DNA from: Bifidobacterium leontopitheci
Lineage (GTDB): Bacteria > Actinomycetota > Actinomycetes > Actinomycetales > Bifidobacteriaceae
Assembly: GCF_009193355.1 (NCBI RefSeq)
Contig: NZ_WBVT01000031.1
Location: 1-37,965 of the forward strand
DNA: 37,965 bases
Direction of reading: 5' to 3'
Shown: one piece after another, positions 18,731 through 28,424 of the stretch
Layout: each line of letters opens with the position of its first letter
Position numbering within the stretch: position 1 is the first letter of the stretch
The notes under the pieces: generated by a model
The model's input: only the letters and a program-made list of their open reading frames with translations
Told to the model about the DNA's origin: nothing
Database searches by the model: none
Program-made: the position numbers and the translations under genes

Positions 18731-19954
18731 ATGAGCGTGGTCAGTGAAGCCGTCGGGCGGCGTGTGACGCTGGGCTATCTCGCCGACCGGTACGGTCTTG
18801 AACTCGACCCGTCGTTCGCGACGGGCGTCACCGTCACCTCCATGGCGGACGACATCGAATCCGTACGCCCCGGCGGCCTGTACGCGCCGGCGGACGACGT
18901 CGACCTGAAACGACTTGAGGAGGCCCGCGCCCGCGGCGCCTACGCCGTGCTGATGCCGGCCGGCACGCTCCCCGAACGGGCCACGGCGGACGCCGCGACG
19001 GAAACGGGCGAGGACGGCAGCCCGGCGCAGGTCCCGCAGATCCCGCTGCTCGCCGGCGACCTGGACGACCGGCTCATCGGCGAGATCGCCGCCGACCTGG
19101 CCGGCACCCCGGCGAACGCGCTCGCCGTGTTCGCGGTCAGCGACGACGACCCCGAACGGTGCGAACGCCACGCCGCCTCGGTGGCGAGCTTCCTGCACAT
19201 CCTCGGCAACCCGGTCGGCCTGATATCGGCATCCGGCTCCAAGTCGCTGGAACGCGACCTCGACGTGCAGTATCCGCTGGGCATCCTCGACATCCAGCAG
19301 CTGCTCTCGGTATGCGTCGAGGACGGGGCCGCCGCCATCGTCTTCGCGCTGGACGAGCGTACGCTGACCGCCGAAGCGTTGTCGGGAGTGAACGTGGACG
19401 TCATCGGCCTGGACAGCGCCGCTGACAGTGACGCCACTGACAGTGACGCCACTGACATGGACGCCGCAACGTCGCACGTCGGCAGGAACGCCGGCGGGGA
19501 GTCCGCGCAGGGCGGCGCCGCGACGAACGCGGACGACGAGCGCACCGAGGTCATCGCCAAACACGGCGCCGATGGCGTCGCAGACAATGGCGGCACCGAC
19601 GGCGGCGCGGGTGCCGTGCGCGGCCTTGACACCTCGCAGGCGCCCACCATATCGTTGCCCAAGCTCGGCGCCGGCGCGCTGCTGAACTCGCTGCACGCCG
19701 ACCGTCGCGCGTGGGCGCAGCGGCTGAGCGACACATACGGATTCATCATGGACGGGCAGACGCATGTGACTGCGAGGGAAGCGCAGTCCGACATGCTCGC
19801 CGCCCAGGCGCCCGCCGCGGCGGGGGACGAACGGGCCCGGGAACTGTCACTGTCCATCGCGATGGCCATGGCCGCAGGCGTGCGCAAAAGCAACATCCGC
19901 AGTGCGCTGCGCGTATCCCACGAACTCAACACACAAGAGGAGCACAACGCATGA
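18731..19954 (+). CDS. MurE-like protein lacking ATPase and ligase motifs (probable pseudoenzyme)
   Basis: Sits exactly where murE is expected, between the PBP and murF, and is 407 residues against roughly 480-530 for MurE. The N-terminal stretch (about 35-76, with SVRPGGLY and a GAYAVLM end) resembles the MurE uridine-binding domain. Residues about 116-166 follow the MurE outline around the P-loop, but GTNGKT is replaced by SDDDPER (137-143). A piece at 181-227 resembles the MurE block normally containing the SSHAL motif, here ALDERTL. The rest of the central ligase domain is missing, replaced by a low-complexity linker (about 228-300) with a 15-bp repeat. The reading frame is intact and its stop overlaps the murF start. 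AAGGAAGG precedes this ATG. I infer a non-catalytic paralogue; a working MurE should be encoded elsewhere. Confidence 0.72.
   Translation: MSVVSEAVGRRVTLGYLADRYGLELDPSFATGVTVTSMADDIESVRPGGLYAPADDVDLKRLEEARARGAYAVLMPAGTLPERATADAATETGEDGSPAQVPQIPLLAGDLDDRLIGEIAADLAGTPANALAVFAVSDDDPERCERHAASVASFLHILGNPVGLISASGSKSLERDLDVQYPLGILDIQQLLSVCVEDGAAAIVFALDERTLTAEALSGVNVDVIGLDSAADSDATDSDATDMDAATSHVGRNAGGESAQGGAATNADDERTEVIAKHGADGVADNGGTDGGAGAVRGLDTSQAPTISLPKLGAGALLNSLHADRRAWAQRLSDTYGFIMDGQTHVTAREAQSDMLAAQAPAAAGDERARELSLSIAMAMAAGVRKSNIRSALRVSHELNTQEEHNA
19421..19465 (+). repeat. 15-bp in-frame tandem repeat in the MurE-like gene
   Basis: Three copies of [GA]CTGACAGTGACGCC, the last one changed at two positions, encode repeated Ala/Thr-Asp-Ser-Asp-Ala. 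They sit in the linker that replaces the central MurE domain. Confidence 0.8.
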
Positions 19955-21513
19955 ACACTCAGGACACGATGATGCCCATGACCCTCGGCCAGGTCGCCGA
20001 CGCGGTCGCAGGCGAACTCGTACTCCCCGCTGCCGGCGAGACGGGCGGCAGCGGGCCGGAGCCGATCGCACGGTCCGTCGTCAGCGACTCGCGTCAGGTG
20101 CGTCCCGGTTCGGTGTTCGTCGCCATCGCCGGCGAACGCGTCGACGGCCACGACTTCGTAGCCAAGGCCGCACAGGACGGCGCGATCGCCGCGCTGGTCC
20201 AGCATCGCGTGGACGCGCCCGTCGCGCAGATCGTCGTGCCCGACACCGTGGAGGCGCTCGGCGCGCTCGCCAAGGCGAACATCGCGATGCGCCGGGCGTC
20301 CGGCAAGCCGTTCACGCTCATCGGCATCACCGGCTCGGTCGGCAAGACCACCACCAAGGACCTGCTCGCCTCGCTGCTGGCGCATCTCGGCCCCACCGTC
20401 GCGCCCGTCGGCAGCTTCAACAACGAGATCGGCCTGCCGCTCACCGCGCTCAAGGTCGGCCAGGACACGCGATTCTTCGTCGCGGAGATGGGCGCCAATC
20501 ATCTTGGCGAGATCGCGCGGCTGACCGTCATCGCGCCGCCGGACATCGCACTGGTGCTCAAGGTCGGCTGCGCCCACCTCGGCGAGTTCGGCTCGGTCGA
20601 GCGCATCGCCCAGGCGAAAAGCGAGATCGTGCGCGGCCTGGTGCCGGGCGGCCTCGCGGTGCTCAACGCCGAAGACGGCCACGTGTCGGCCATGGAGGGC
20701 ATCGTCGGCGGCGACCATGCCGCATGGTTCGCCCGCCGTGACGAGCCCGTATCGCAGGAGGCAGAGGGCTTCATCACCGACGCCGCCGATCCGCTGCACG
20801 GCGTGATGCACGCCGCGGACATCACCATTGACGACGACGACCATCCGTCGTTCACGCTCATTGCGCCGGATGGCCGGACGGCCCCGGTGCGCCTCGCGAT
20901 CCCCGGCGCGCACAACGTCATGAACGCGCTCGCCGCGGCAAGCGTCGCCCGCATCGTCGGGATGGACCTCGCCGACATCGCCGGGGCGCTCGGCGAGAAG
21001 ACGTCCATCAGCCCGCATCGCATGGCCGTCTCCCGGATCGACCTGGGCACCGGCGCGTTCACGCTGATCGACGACTCGTTCAACGCCAACCCGGATTCGA
21101 TGCGCGCCGGACTCGACGGCCTCGGCAGGTGGCATGCCGGCAAGCCGGTGTACCGCGTCGCCGTCCTCGGCGCGATGCTCGAGCTCGGCGGCGACGAGAA
21201 GTCGCTGCACGAGCAGGTCGGCGCCTATGCCGCCGGCAAGGCGGATGCGGTCATCGCCGTCGGCAACGGGGAATCCCATGTCGACTCGCTCGCCGACGCG
21301 CTGGCGCAGGGGGCGAGGTCCCAGCTGGCGGCCACTGGCGGTGACGAAGGCTCGGTGCATCTGGTGCACGACATCGACCAGGCGAACGATCTGGTCGGCA
21401 GGCTGGCCGGCGACCACGACGCCATGGCCGTGCTCCTCAAGGGCTCGCACGTCTCCGGTCTGAGCGCGCTGGCCACCCGCTGGGCCGACCACGCCGCCGA
21501 ACAGGCGCGATGA
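19951..21513 (+). CDS. murF: UDP-MurNAc-tripeptide:D-Ala-D-Ala ligase MurF
   Basis: A 520-residue Mur ligase that adds D-Ala-D-Ala to the UDP-MurNAc-tripeptide, the last cytoplasmic step of the precursor. Visible are the ATP-binding GITGSVGKTTTKD (about 125-137), the EMGANHLGEI stretch typical of MurF near 178, and the C-terminal DDSFNANPDSM near 372. A MurF-type N-terminal domain precedes these. The ATG overlaps the stop of the MurE-like gene and follows an AGAGGAG box, so the two are translationally coupled. The 89 bp to mraY hold no gene. Confidence 0.96.
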   Translation: MNTQDTMMPMTLGQVADAVAGELVLPAAGETGGSGPEPIARSVVSDSRQVRPGSVFVAIAGERVDGHDFVAKAAQDGAIAALVQHRVDAPVAQIVVPDTVEALGALAKANIAMRRASGKPFTLIGITGSVGKTTTKDLLASLLAHLGPTVAPVGSFNNEIGLPLTALKVGQDTRFFVAEMGANHLGEIARLTVIAPPDIALVLKVGCAHLGEFGSVERIAQAKSEIVRGLVPGGLAVLNAEDGHVSAMEGIVGGDHAAWFARRDEPVSQEAEGFITDAADPLHGVMHAADITIDDDDHPSFTLIAPDGRTAPVRLAIPGAHNVMNALAAASVARIVGMDLADIAGALGEKTSISPHRMAVSRIDLGTGAFTLIDDSFNANPDSMRAGLDGLGRWHAGKPVYRVAVLGAMLELGGDEKSLHEQVGAYAAGKADAVIAVGNGESHVDSLADALAQGARSQLAATGGDEGSVHLVHDIDQANDLVGRLAGDHDAMAVLLKGSHVSGLSALATRWADHAAEQAR

Positions 21514-21602
21514 CAGGCAGTCGCGCAGAATGACCATGGGAAACCGATCAACGCAAACGCAAGACCTCATCGGATCACACATCAGGGAATGGGAGTGCTG
21601 AA

Positions 21603-22709
21603 TTGATTTCGCTCATTATTGGAATTCTGGTGTCGCTGGTGGTCATCATCGCCGGCACGCCGATGATGATCAATCTGGTGCACCGGCTGCATTACGGCCA
21701 GTACATCCGTCAGGACGGGCCGAAGTCGCATCTGGTCAAACGCGGCACGCCCACGATGGGCGGCGTCGTCATCGTGCTCGCCATCGTGCTCGGCTGGGGC
21801 GCGTCGGCCTTGTACCGGTTCATCCGCGGCGGATCCGTGCCGTCCATGTCGGCGGTGCTGGTGCTGTTCGCCATGGTGTCGATGGGCCTGCTCGGCTTCA
21901 TCGACGACTTCGCCAAGGTGCGCAAGAAGCAGAACCTCGGCCTGTCCATCCACGCGAAGTTCATCGGCCAGTTCATCTTCGCCACCCTCTACGCGGTGCT
22001 CGCTCTGCTCATCCCGACGAAATCCGGCTTCCCGAGCGCGCAGGCCGGCATGAGCTTCATCGAGAAGCCGTTCTTCGACTTCAACTTCGCCGGCCAGGTG
22101 GTCGCCACGATCCTGTTCGTCGTGTGGGTGAACTTCCTGATGACCGCATGGACCAACGCGGTGAACCTCACCGACGGCCTGGACGGCCTGGCGTCCGGAT
22201 CGTCGATGATCGCGTTCGCCGGCTACGGGATCATCGCCTTCTGGGAGAGCTACCACATCAGGGGAGGCACCCATCAGGGCTACTCGTATGCGGTGTCCGA
22301 CCCGCTCGACCTGACCATCATCGCCTGCTGCGCCGCGATCGCCTGCTTCGGCTTCCTGTGGTACAACTCGAACCCGGCCACCATCTTCATGGGCGACACC
22401 GGCTCGCTGGCGTTGGGCGGCCTGTTCGCGGCGCTGTCGATCGCCACGCACACCGAGTTCCTCGCCATCATCATCGGCGGCCTGTATGTGATCGAGGTCA
22501 TGAGCGACGTCATCCAGATCGCGTCGTTCAGGCTGTTCCACCGGCGCGTGTTCAAGATGGCGCCGGTCCACCATCATTTCGAGCTGCTCGGCTGGAGCGA
22601 AGGCAAGGTCGTCGTGCGGTTCTGGATGATCGAGTTCCTGTTCATGATCGTCGGCCTCGTGCTGTTCTACGGCGATTGGGTGACCCGCTCCGGGCTGCTG
22701 TTCAACTGA
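21603..22709 (+). CDS. mraY: Phospho-MurNAc-pentapeptide transferase MraY
   Basis: A 368-residue integral membrane enzyme with about ten hydrophobic segments. It transfers phospho-MurNAc-pentapeptide to undecaprenyl phosphate, making lipid I. Conserved motifs are GTPTMGG near 48-54, the paired-aspartate FIDDFAK near 99-105, NLTDGLDGLA near 184-193 and the HHHFELLGW loop near 321-329. The start is TTG, preceded by GGGAG nine bases upstream; the hydrophobic first helix starts right there, so a shorter form is unlikely. Confidence 0.96.
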   Translation: MISLIIGILVSLVVIIAGTPMMINLVHRLHYGQYIRQDGPKSHLVKRGTPTMGGVVIVLAIVLGWGASALYRFIRGGSVPSMSAVLVLFAMVSMGLLGFIDDFAKVRKKQNLGLSIHAKFIGQFIFATLYAVLALLIPTKSGFPSAQAGMSFIEKPFFDFNFAGQVVATILFVVWVNFLMTAWTNAVNLTDGLDGLASGSSMIAFAGYGIIAFWESYHIRGGTHQGYSYAVSDPLDLTIIACCAAIACFGFLWYNSNPATIFMGDTGSLALGGLFAALSIATHTEFLAIIIGGLYVIEVMSDVIQIASFRLFHRRVFKMAPVHHHFELLGWSEGKVVVRFWMIEFLFMIVGLVLFYGDWVTRSGLLFN

Positions 22710-22765
22710 CGGCGGCGCGGTCGCGTGCGTGAACGGCGCGAGGGCAATGTGATAAGGAGACAGAT

Positions 22766-24208
22766 ATGGATAATGTCAAGGATTTGAGCGCGATGACCGT
22801 GCTGGTGGCCGGATTGGGGATTTCCGGCCGCAGCGTCGCCGAGGTGCTGCGCGACCGTGCGGCCCGCGTGGTCACCGTCGACGAAGGCAAGCCGGAGGCC
22901 GACCTGCACTCGTTCGACGACATCGACTGGGACGATGTCGATATGGTCATGACCTCGCCGGTGTTCAATCCCCGCACGCCGTTCATCCTCGAGGCGCAGC
23001 GCCGCGGCATCCCGGTCGTCAGCGAGGTCGAGATCGCATGGATGCTGCGCGCCGACACCGCGCGCACCGGCGCACCCGCCCCCTGGATCGGCATCACCGG
23101 CACGAACGGCAAGACGTCCACCACCGAGATGACCTCGGCCATGCTGTGCGCCTGCGGCCTCAACGCGCCTGCCGTCGGCAACATCGGCAAGGCGGTCTCC
23201 CATGCCGCGGTCGAAGCCGACAACGACGTGCTGTGCGTCGAACTGAGCTCCTTCCAACTGCATTTCACCGATTCGCTCGAACTTGACTGCGCGGCGATCA
23301 CCAACATCGCCGACGACCATCTCGACTGGCATGGCGGCATCGACAACTACGCCGCCGACAAGTCCAAGGTGTTCCGGGGCGTGAAGAAGGCCCTCGTGTA
23401 CAACGCCGACGACGCGCGGGTGAGCGCGTTGGCGGCCGCCGCGACCACCGCCGAGGGATGCCGCCGCATCGGCTTCACCCTCAAGGCGCCCGTCGCCGGC
23501 CAGATCGGCGTGGATGACGGCTGGATCGTCGACATGAGCGGCGTCGCCGGCGGCGAGCCCGGTCAGGCGACACGACTGGCGAAGGTGAGCGAGTTCGCCC
23601 ACCTGTGCGAGCCCGACGGCACCGTCTACCCGCATCTGCTGGCCGATGCGCTCACCGCGCTCGCGCTCGCGCTGGGTCTGGGCGCCGACCTGGGCAAGTC
23701 GCTGGACGCGCTCCGGGCGTTCGCCCCGGGCGGCCACCGCATCCAAACCGTCGCAAAGGCCACGCTTGCCGACGGCGGCACCGTGCGGTTCGTGGACGAC
23801 TCCAAGGCGACGAACGCCCACGCCGCGCGGGCGTCGCTAAGCAGCTTCGCGCCCAAGAGCGTGATCTGGGTCGCAGGCGGCCTGGCCAAGGGTAGCCGGT
23901 TCGAGCAGCTGGTCGCCGACCAGGCGCATACCATCAAGGCGGCCGTCATCATCGGCGTCGACCAGCGGCCCATGCTGGACGCCTTCGCCGCCAGCGCCCC
24001 CGACATCCCGATCACCGTCATCGCGACCGAACCGCGCGAGACCGTGATGGAACGCGCCGTCGACGCGGCGGGCGCATATGCCGCCGACGGCGACGTGGTG
24101 CTCATGGCTCCCGCCTGCGCATCCATGGACCAGTTCGTCTCCTACGCGGACCGCGGCAACCAGTTCGCCCGCGAAGCCACGCGATGGGCGGGCCGGCATG
24201 GGCGCTGA
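22766..24208 (+). CDS. murD: UDP-MurNAc-L-alanine:D-glutamate ligase MurD
   Basis: A 480-residue Mur ligase that adds D-glutamate to UDP-MurNAc-L-Ala. It has an N-terminal nucleotide-like domain with [11 protein letters not shown], an ATP-binding [14 protein letters not shown] near 109-122, and ELSSFQL near 158-164, the MurD form of the motif. The C-terminal domain includes [11 protein letters not shown]. The ATG follows AAGGAGACA. Its last 11 bases overlap the ftsW start. Confidence 0.96.
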   Translation: MDNVKDLSAMTVLVAGLGISGRSVAEVLRDRAARVVTVDEGKPEADLHSFDDIDWDDVDMVMTSPVFNPRTPFILEAQRRGIPVVSEVEIAWMLRADTARTGAPAPWIGITGTNGKTSTTEMTSAMLCACGLNAPAVGNIGKAVSHAAVEADNDVLCVELSSFQLHFTDSLELDCAAITNIADDHLDWHGGIDNYAADKSKVFRGVKKALVYNADDARVSALAAAATTAEGCRRIGFTLKAPVAGQIGVDDGWIVDMSGVAGGEPGQATRLAKVSEFAHLCEPDGTVYPHLLADALTALALALGLGADLGKSLDALRAFAPGGHRIQTVAKATLADGGTVRFVDDSKATNAHAARASLSSFAPKSVIWVAGGLAKGSRFEQLVADQAHTIKAAVIIGVDQRPMLDAFAASAPDIPITVIATEPRETVMERAVDAAGAYAADGDVVLMAPACASMDQFVSYADRGNQFAREATRWAGRHGR

Positions 24209-25535
24209 CGCCGAATCCGCCAACGGGCGCGCCCCCAGGTCCGCAAGGTCCGTGCGGTCCGCTGACGCCTCCTCGCCGTCCGCCGGCGCGGCGTCAGCGG
24301 GCACGGTACGGCGGTCCCAAGGGCGCATGGCCGAACGTGCGCCATCCGAATCGTCACGACGCGATGCCGACACCCGCCGCCTCGACTCGTATACGGGCAT
24401 CCGCGCCCTGCTCAACCCGCTGTGGTGCTACCACGGGTTCATCGCCGCGGTCATGGTGCTCACTGCGATCGGCGCGGTCATGGTGTTCTCCAGCTCCACC
24501 GTCTCCATGGTCTCGCAGGGCAAGTCCCCGTTCGACAAGGCGAGCACGCAGGCGTTGTTCTGCGCCATCGGCATCGTCGTCGGCGGACTGCTCATGATCG
24601 TGCCCATGCGCGTGTACCGCAGGATCAGCGTGTTCGTCGTCATGGGGGCCATGGCGTTGCAGCTGCTCACGTTCACGCCGCTCGGCGTCGACGTCAACGG
24701 CAACAGGGGTTGGATCAACGTCGGCTTCACCATCCAGCCGGCCGAGGTCACCAAGCTCGCGTTGTGCATCTGGCTGCCGTCCGCGATGATCACCGCCCGC
24801 AAACGGTATGCGTCCGTAGGCTTCATCAAGGCGTACGGGCCGGCGCTGGCCGTGTTCGCGCTCAGTGCGGCCCTGGTGTTGGGCGGCAAGGATCTGGGCA
24901 CGACGCTCATCATCTTCATGATCGGATTCGTGGCGTTCCTGCTTGGCGGCTTCCCCGGCAAGATCCTCAGCATCGCCACCGGCGTGCTGGCGGTCGCGAT
25001 CGGCATCGGAGTCAGCCTGAGCCCGAACCGTCTCGGACGCGTCCTCGCCACCTACCAGGAGTGCACGGGCACGCAGATGCAGGGCGTCTGCTACCAGTCG
25101 ATCCACGCGCAGTACGCGCTTGCCGAAGGCGGCCTGCTGGGCGTCGGCATCGGCAACTCGCGCGAGAAGTGGAACTACCTGCCGGAAGCGCACAACGACT
25201 TCATCTTCGCCATCATCGGCGAGGAGCTGGGGTTCGTCGGCGCGTTCGCCGTGATCCTGCTGTTCGTCGTGCTCGGCTGGTGCATGATCTGCGTGGCCCT
25301 GCGCACCCGCGACCGTTACGTTTCGGTCAGCCTGCTGTGCATCACCGTGTGGATCGTCGGTCAGGCGCTGATCAATATCGGCGTGGTCGTCAAGGTGTTC
25401 CCGGTGATGGGCGTGCCGATGCCGTTCGTCTCCTCGGGCGGCTCCTCGCTGGTCATGTGCATGGCCGCGGCAGGAGTCGCCGCATCGCTGATGCGCGCCC
25501 AGCCGGAGATCAAGGCCGACACGTCACGTGCCTGA
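24198..25535 (+). CDS. ftsW: FtsW, septal peptidoglycan glycosyltransferase (SEDS family)
   Basis: A 445-residue polytopic membrane protein of the SEDS family, which polymerises lipid II with the class B PBP. About ten hydrophobic segments start near residue 80. The SEDS signatures [17 protein letters not shown] and [10 protein letters not shown] near the C-terminus are present. The first 70 residues are hydrophilic, rich in Arg, Ser and Ala, and would be an extended cytoplasmic tail. I use the ATG at 24198, overlapping murD by 11 bp; a later ATG giving MAERAPSES is possible and would shorten the tail by about 44 residues. FtsW is preferred over RodA because of its place in the dcw cluster. 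Confidence 0.92.
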   Translation: MGADAESANGRAPRSARSVRSADASSPSAGAASAGTVRRSQGRMAERAPSESSRRDADTRRLDSYTGIRALLNPLWCYHGFIAAVMVLTAIGAVMVFSSSTVSMVSQGKSPFDKASTQALFCAIGIVVGGLLMIVPMRVYRRISVFVVMGAMALQLLTFTPLGVDVNGNRGWINVGFTIQPAEVTKLALCIWLPSAMITARKRYASVGFIKAYGPALAVFALSAALVLGGKDLGTTLIIFMIGFVAFLLGGFPGKILSIATGVLAVAIGIGVSLSPNRLGRVLATYQECTGTQMQGVCYQSIHAQYALAEGGLLGVGIGNSREKWNYLPEAHNDFIFAIIGEELGFVGAFAVILLFVVLGWCMICVALRTRDRYVSVSLLCITVWIVGQALINIGVVVKVFPVMGVPMPFVSSGGSSLVMCMAAAGVAASLMRAQPEIKADTSRA

Positions 25536-25607
25536 AAGCCCCGCCGCAAACGAGCGCGAACCGTTGCGGCGTGGCGTTTTTCACTGTTCGCGGTAAGCTC
25601 GGGGATT

Positions 25608-26783
25608 ATGAGTTCTTCACCTGTCCACATCGTTCTTGCCGGCGGCGGAACAGCCGGCCATGTCAACCCGCTGCTCGCGGTCGCCGACGCGATCCGCCGC
25701 ATCGAGCCGCAGTCGCAGGTCAGCGTCATCGGCACCGCGGTCGGCCTCGAGCATGACCTCGTGCCGCAGGCCGGCTACGAGCTCGACACCATCGACAAGG
25801 TGCCGTTCCCCAGACGCCCCAACAAGGCGGCGCTGGAGTTCCCGTTCAAATGGCGTCGCGAGACGAAGAAGGTGCGCCAGATCCTCGAACGGCGTCAGGC
25901 GGATGTCGTCGTGGGCTTCGGCGGATACGCGTCCGCGCCGGCATACTCCACGGCGCATCGCATGGGCATCCCCGTGGTGATCCACGAGCAGAACGCGCGC
26001 GCCGGCATGGCCAACAAGCTCGGTGCGCGGTACGCCGCATTCATCGGCACCGCCTACGAGAACACCGGTCTCAAGGCGGCCGAAGGCGCAAGCATCGAGC
26101 GTGTTGGCCTGCCGCTGCGCCCGGCGATCAGCGCGCTCGCCTCGCAGTTCGAGACCGATCGGGCCGCCGCACGCCGTGACGGCGCACTGGCGCTCGGCCT
26201 TGACCCGAACCGTCCCATCGTGCTGGTCACCGGCGGCTCGCTCGGCGCGGTCAGCCTCAACCGGGCCATCGCCTCCAGCGCGTCCGTGCTGCTGGACAAG
26301 GCCCAGGTAATCCACCTGACCGGCAAGGGCAAGATCGATGAGGTCAAGTCGCTCGTGACCGCCGACGCCGGCGCGCAGACGTTGTGCGGCGTCGGGCCGG
26401 ACTCCCAGGGCGAGGGCGACTATCATGTGACGCAGTACCTCGAACGCATCGACCTCGCCTTCGCGTGCGCCGACCTGGTCATCTGCCGTTCCGGCGCGGG
26501 CTCGGTGTCCGAGCTCAGCGCACTGGGCCTGCCGGCCGTATACGTGCCACTGCCGATCGGCAACGGCGAACAGCGGTTCAACGCCCAGCCGGTGGTCGAA
26601 GCCGGTGGCGGCATGATGATCGCCGACCGCGACTTCACGGCCGACTGGGTGCGCGGCCACATCCCCGCGCTGCTCGACGACCGCGACCGCCTGCGCGACA
26701 TGGGCGCGAAGGCGTGGCGGTACGGCATCAGGAACGCCGCCGACGTGATGGCGCGGCATGTCCTGAAGGCGGCCCGCGCCTGA
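25608..26783 (+). CDS. murG: UDP-GlcNAc:lipid I transferase MurG
   Basis: A 391-residue GT28 glycosyltransferase that adds GlcNAc to lipid I on the inner membrane face, making lipid II. The N-terminal [10 protein letters not shown] loop (about 12-21), [12 protein letters not shown] near 127-138, and the C-terminal donor-site sequence [13 protein letters not shown] near 290 are diagnostic. The start has a purine stretch GGGG, and the sequence TAAGCT eight bases before the ATG could also be a -10 box for a short-leader transcript. The 72-bp gap after ftsW is one of the few in the cluster. Confidence 0.96.
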   Translation: MSSSPVHIVLAGGGTAGHVNPLLAVADAIRRIEPQSQVSVIGTAVGLEHDLVPQAGYELDTIDKVPFPRRPNKAALEFPFKWRRETKKVRQILERRQADVVVGFGGYASAPAYSTAHRMGIPVVIHEQNARAGMANKLGARYAAFIGTAYENTGLKAAEGASIERVGLPLRPAISALASQFETDRAAARRDGALALGLDPNRPIVLVTGGSLGAVSLNRAIASSASVLLDKAQVIHLTGKGKIDEVKSLVTADAGAQTLCGVGPDSQGEGDYHVTQYLERIDLAFACADLVICRSGAGSVSELSALGLPAVYVPLPIGNGEQRFNAQPVVEAGGGMMIADRDFTADWVRGHIPALLDDRDRLRDMGAKAWRYGIRNAADVMARHVLKAARA

Positions 26784-26828
26784 CCGGTGCCGCAGCCTTG
26801 CGCATAGGAATCATCAAGGAGAACAGTA

Positions 26829-28424
26829 GTGTCTGAAAAGTCTCAGTCAAACGGTGACGGCACCGCCATCGACCTCGAGCCGATGCGCGCGGCATTCGAC
26901 GAATCCGCCACGGTGGGCGACCTCGGCGTCACCCATTTCATCGGCATCGGCGGCGCCGGCATGAGCGTGCTCGCCGAAATGCTCCACGAACAGTCGGTGC
27001 CCGTCGACGGCTCCGACCGCGAGGAGGGGGAGAAGGCGAAGCGTCTGGAATCCCTCGGCATCGACGTGCAGATCGGCCAGCGCGAGGAGAACGTGGCGAA
27101 GGCCGACACGGTCGTCTACTCGAGCGCCATCAAGTCGGACAATCCGGAAATCGTCGCCGCCGCCCGGCGCGGGGTGCGCATCGTGCACCGCAGCGACATC
27201 CTCGCCCTGCTCATGCACACCCGTCGTGCCGTCACCATCGCCGGCGCCCATGGCAAGACCACCACCAGCTCGCTGCTCGCGCACATCCTCGTGCACGCCG
27301 GCGAAGGAACGCTCGCCGACCCGAGCTACGCCATCGGCGGCACCATCCAAGGACCGGACGGGCGCGTGCTGGACGGCGGCCACGCCGGCAAAGGCGACGT
27401 GCTGGTCGCCGAAGCCGACGAATCCGACGGCAGCTTCGACAAGTACCGCCCCGAGATCGCGGTCATCACCAACGCGGAGGCCGACCACCTCGACCACTAT
27501 GGCGACGAGGCGCACTACGTCGCCGCCTTCGTCGCGCACGCCGGCCACGCCAGCGGCCACGTGATCATGACAGGCGACGACGAAGGGGCTCGCGCCGTGC
27601 TGCACGGCCTCACGCCGGCCGTCGCGGCACGCACCATCGTCTACGCCACCAGCCCGTCCGAGGAGCTCGGCGATCTCGACGGCGCCGCCCTCGTGCGCAT
27701 CGACGCCGAACATGAGACGGCGCTCAGCGGCGCCGAAGGGTTCACCATGCACGTGCCCGCCGCCGTGCTGGCGCAATGCCCGGCCGCCGCAGGGGACGGC
27801 GACGACCTCGCGCTGCCGGTCCGCCTCGCCATCCCCGGCATGCACAACGCACGCAACGCCACCGCGGCCATCCTCGCGGCGATGCTGCTCGGCATCGAAC
27901 CGCATCGCGCAGCCGAAACCGCCGCAACGTTCCTAGGAGCCTCCCGCAGGTTCCAGGTGCACGGCGAGGCGGACGGCGTCACCGTCGTCGACGACTACGC
28001 CCACCATCCCACCGAGATCAACGCGCTGCTTGACGCGGCACGCCGCCGCTACCCGGGCTCGCGCATCCACGTGCTATTCCAGCCGCACCTGTTCTCCCGT
28101 ACGCGCACGTTCGCGCATGAGTTCGCGCAGGCGCTGTCCAAAGCCGACGACGTGATCGTCACCGGCATCTTCCCCGCGCGCGAACTGCAGCAGGACTTCC
28201 CCGGCATCGGCGCGCAGACCATCGTCGACGCGGCCGCAGGCGTCGCACACGATCCCACGCCATGGATCGAAGCGGTCGAGGACATGCACACCGCCGCGCA
28301 GATGATCGCGATGCGCGCCAAACCGACCGACGTGGTGTTCACGGTCGGGGCCGGTGATATCACCGCCATGGCCCCGGTCATCCTGCACGCGCTGCAGGCG
28401 CGAGGCGCGGTCGGCGGACGCTGA
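26829..28424 (+). CDS. murC: UDP-MurNAc:L-alanine ligase MurC
   Basis: A 531-residue Mur ligase that adds L-alanine to UDP-MurNAc, the first peptide step. It has FIGIGGAGMSVLAEML near 38-53, a P-loop GAHGKTTTSS near 138-147, EADESDGSF near 197, and DDYAHHPTEI near 388. The GTG start is fixed by AAGGAGAACA just upstream. At 531 residues it is longer than the usual 460-490; part of the extra length is a hydrophilic N-terminal tail of about 30 residues. Its stop codon overlaps the ftsQ ATG by one base. Confidence 0.96.
   Translation: MSEKSQSNGDGTAIDLEPMRAAFDESATVGDLGVTHFIGIGGAGMSVLAEMLHEQSVPVDGSDREEGEKAKRLESLGIDVQIGQREENVAKADTVVYSSAIKSDNPEIVAAARRGVRIVHRSDILALLMHTRRAVTIAGAHGKTTTSSLLAHILVHAGEGTLADPSYAIGGTIQGPDGRVLDGGHAGKGDVLVAEADESDGSFDKYRPEIAVITNAEADHLDHYGDEAHYVAAFVAHAGHASGHVIMTGDDEGARAVLHGLTPAVAARTIVYATSPSEELGDLDGAALVRIDAEHETALSGAEGFTMHVPAAVLAQCPAAAGDGDDLALPVRLAIPGMHNARNATAAILAAMLLGIEPHRAAETAATFLGASRRFQVHGEADGVTVVDDYAHHPTEINALLDAARRRYPGSRIHVLFQPHLFSRTRTFAHEFAQALSKADDVIVTGIFPARELQQDFPGIGAQTIVDAAAGVAHDPTPWIEAVEDMHTAAQMIAMRAKPTDVVFTVGAGDITAMAPVILHALQARGAVGGR

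Noticed and set aside
15260..19765. A 1501-codon open frame on the minus strand across rsmH to the MurE-like gene
   Set aside because: It is antisense to four well-supported genes, has no recognisable domain, and its composition is that of a GC-bias shadow.
18731..19954. A functional MurE ligase
   Set aside because: The P-loop, the SSHAL motif and most of the central ligase domain are missing, so ATP-dependent ligation is not credible.
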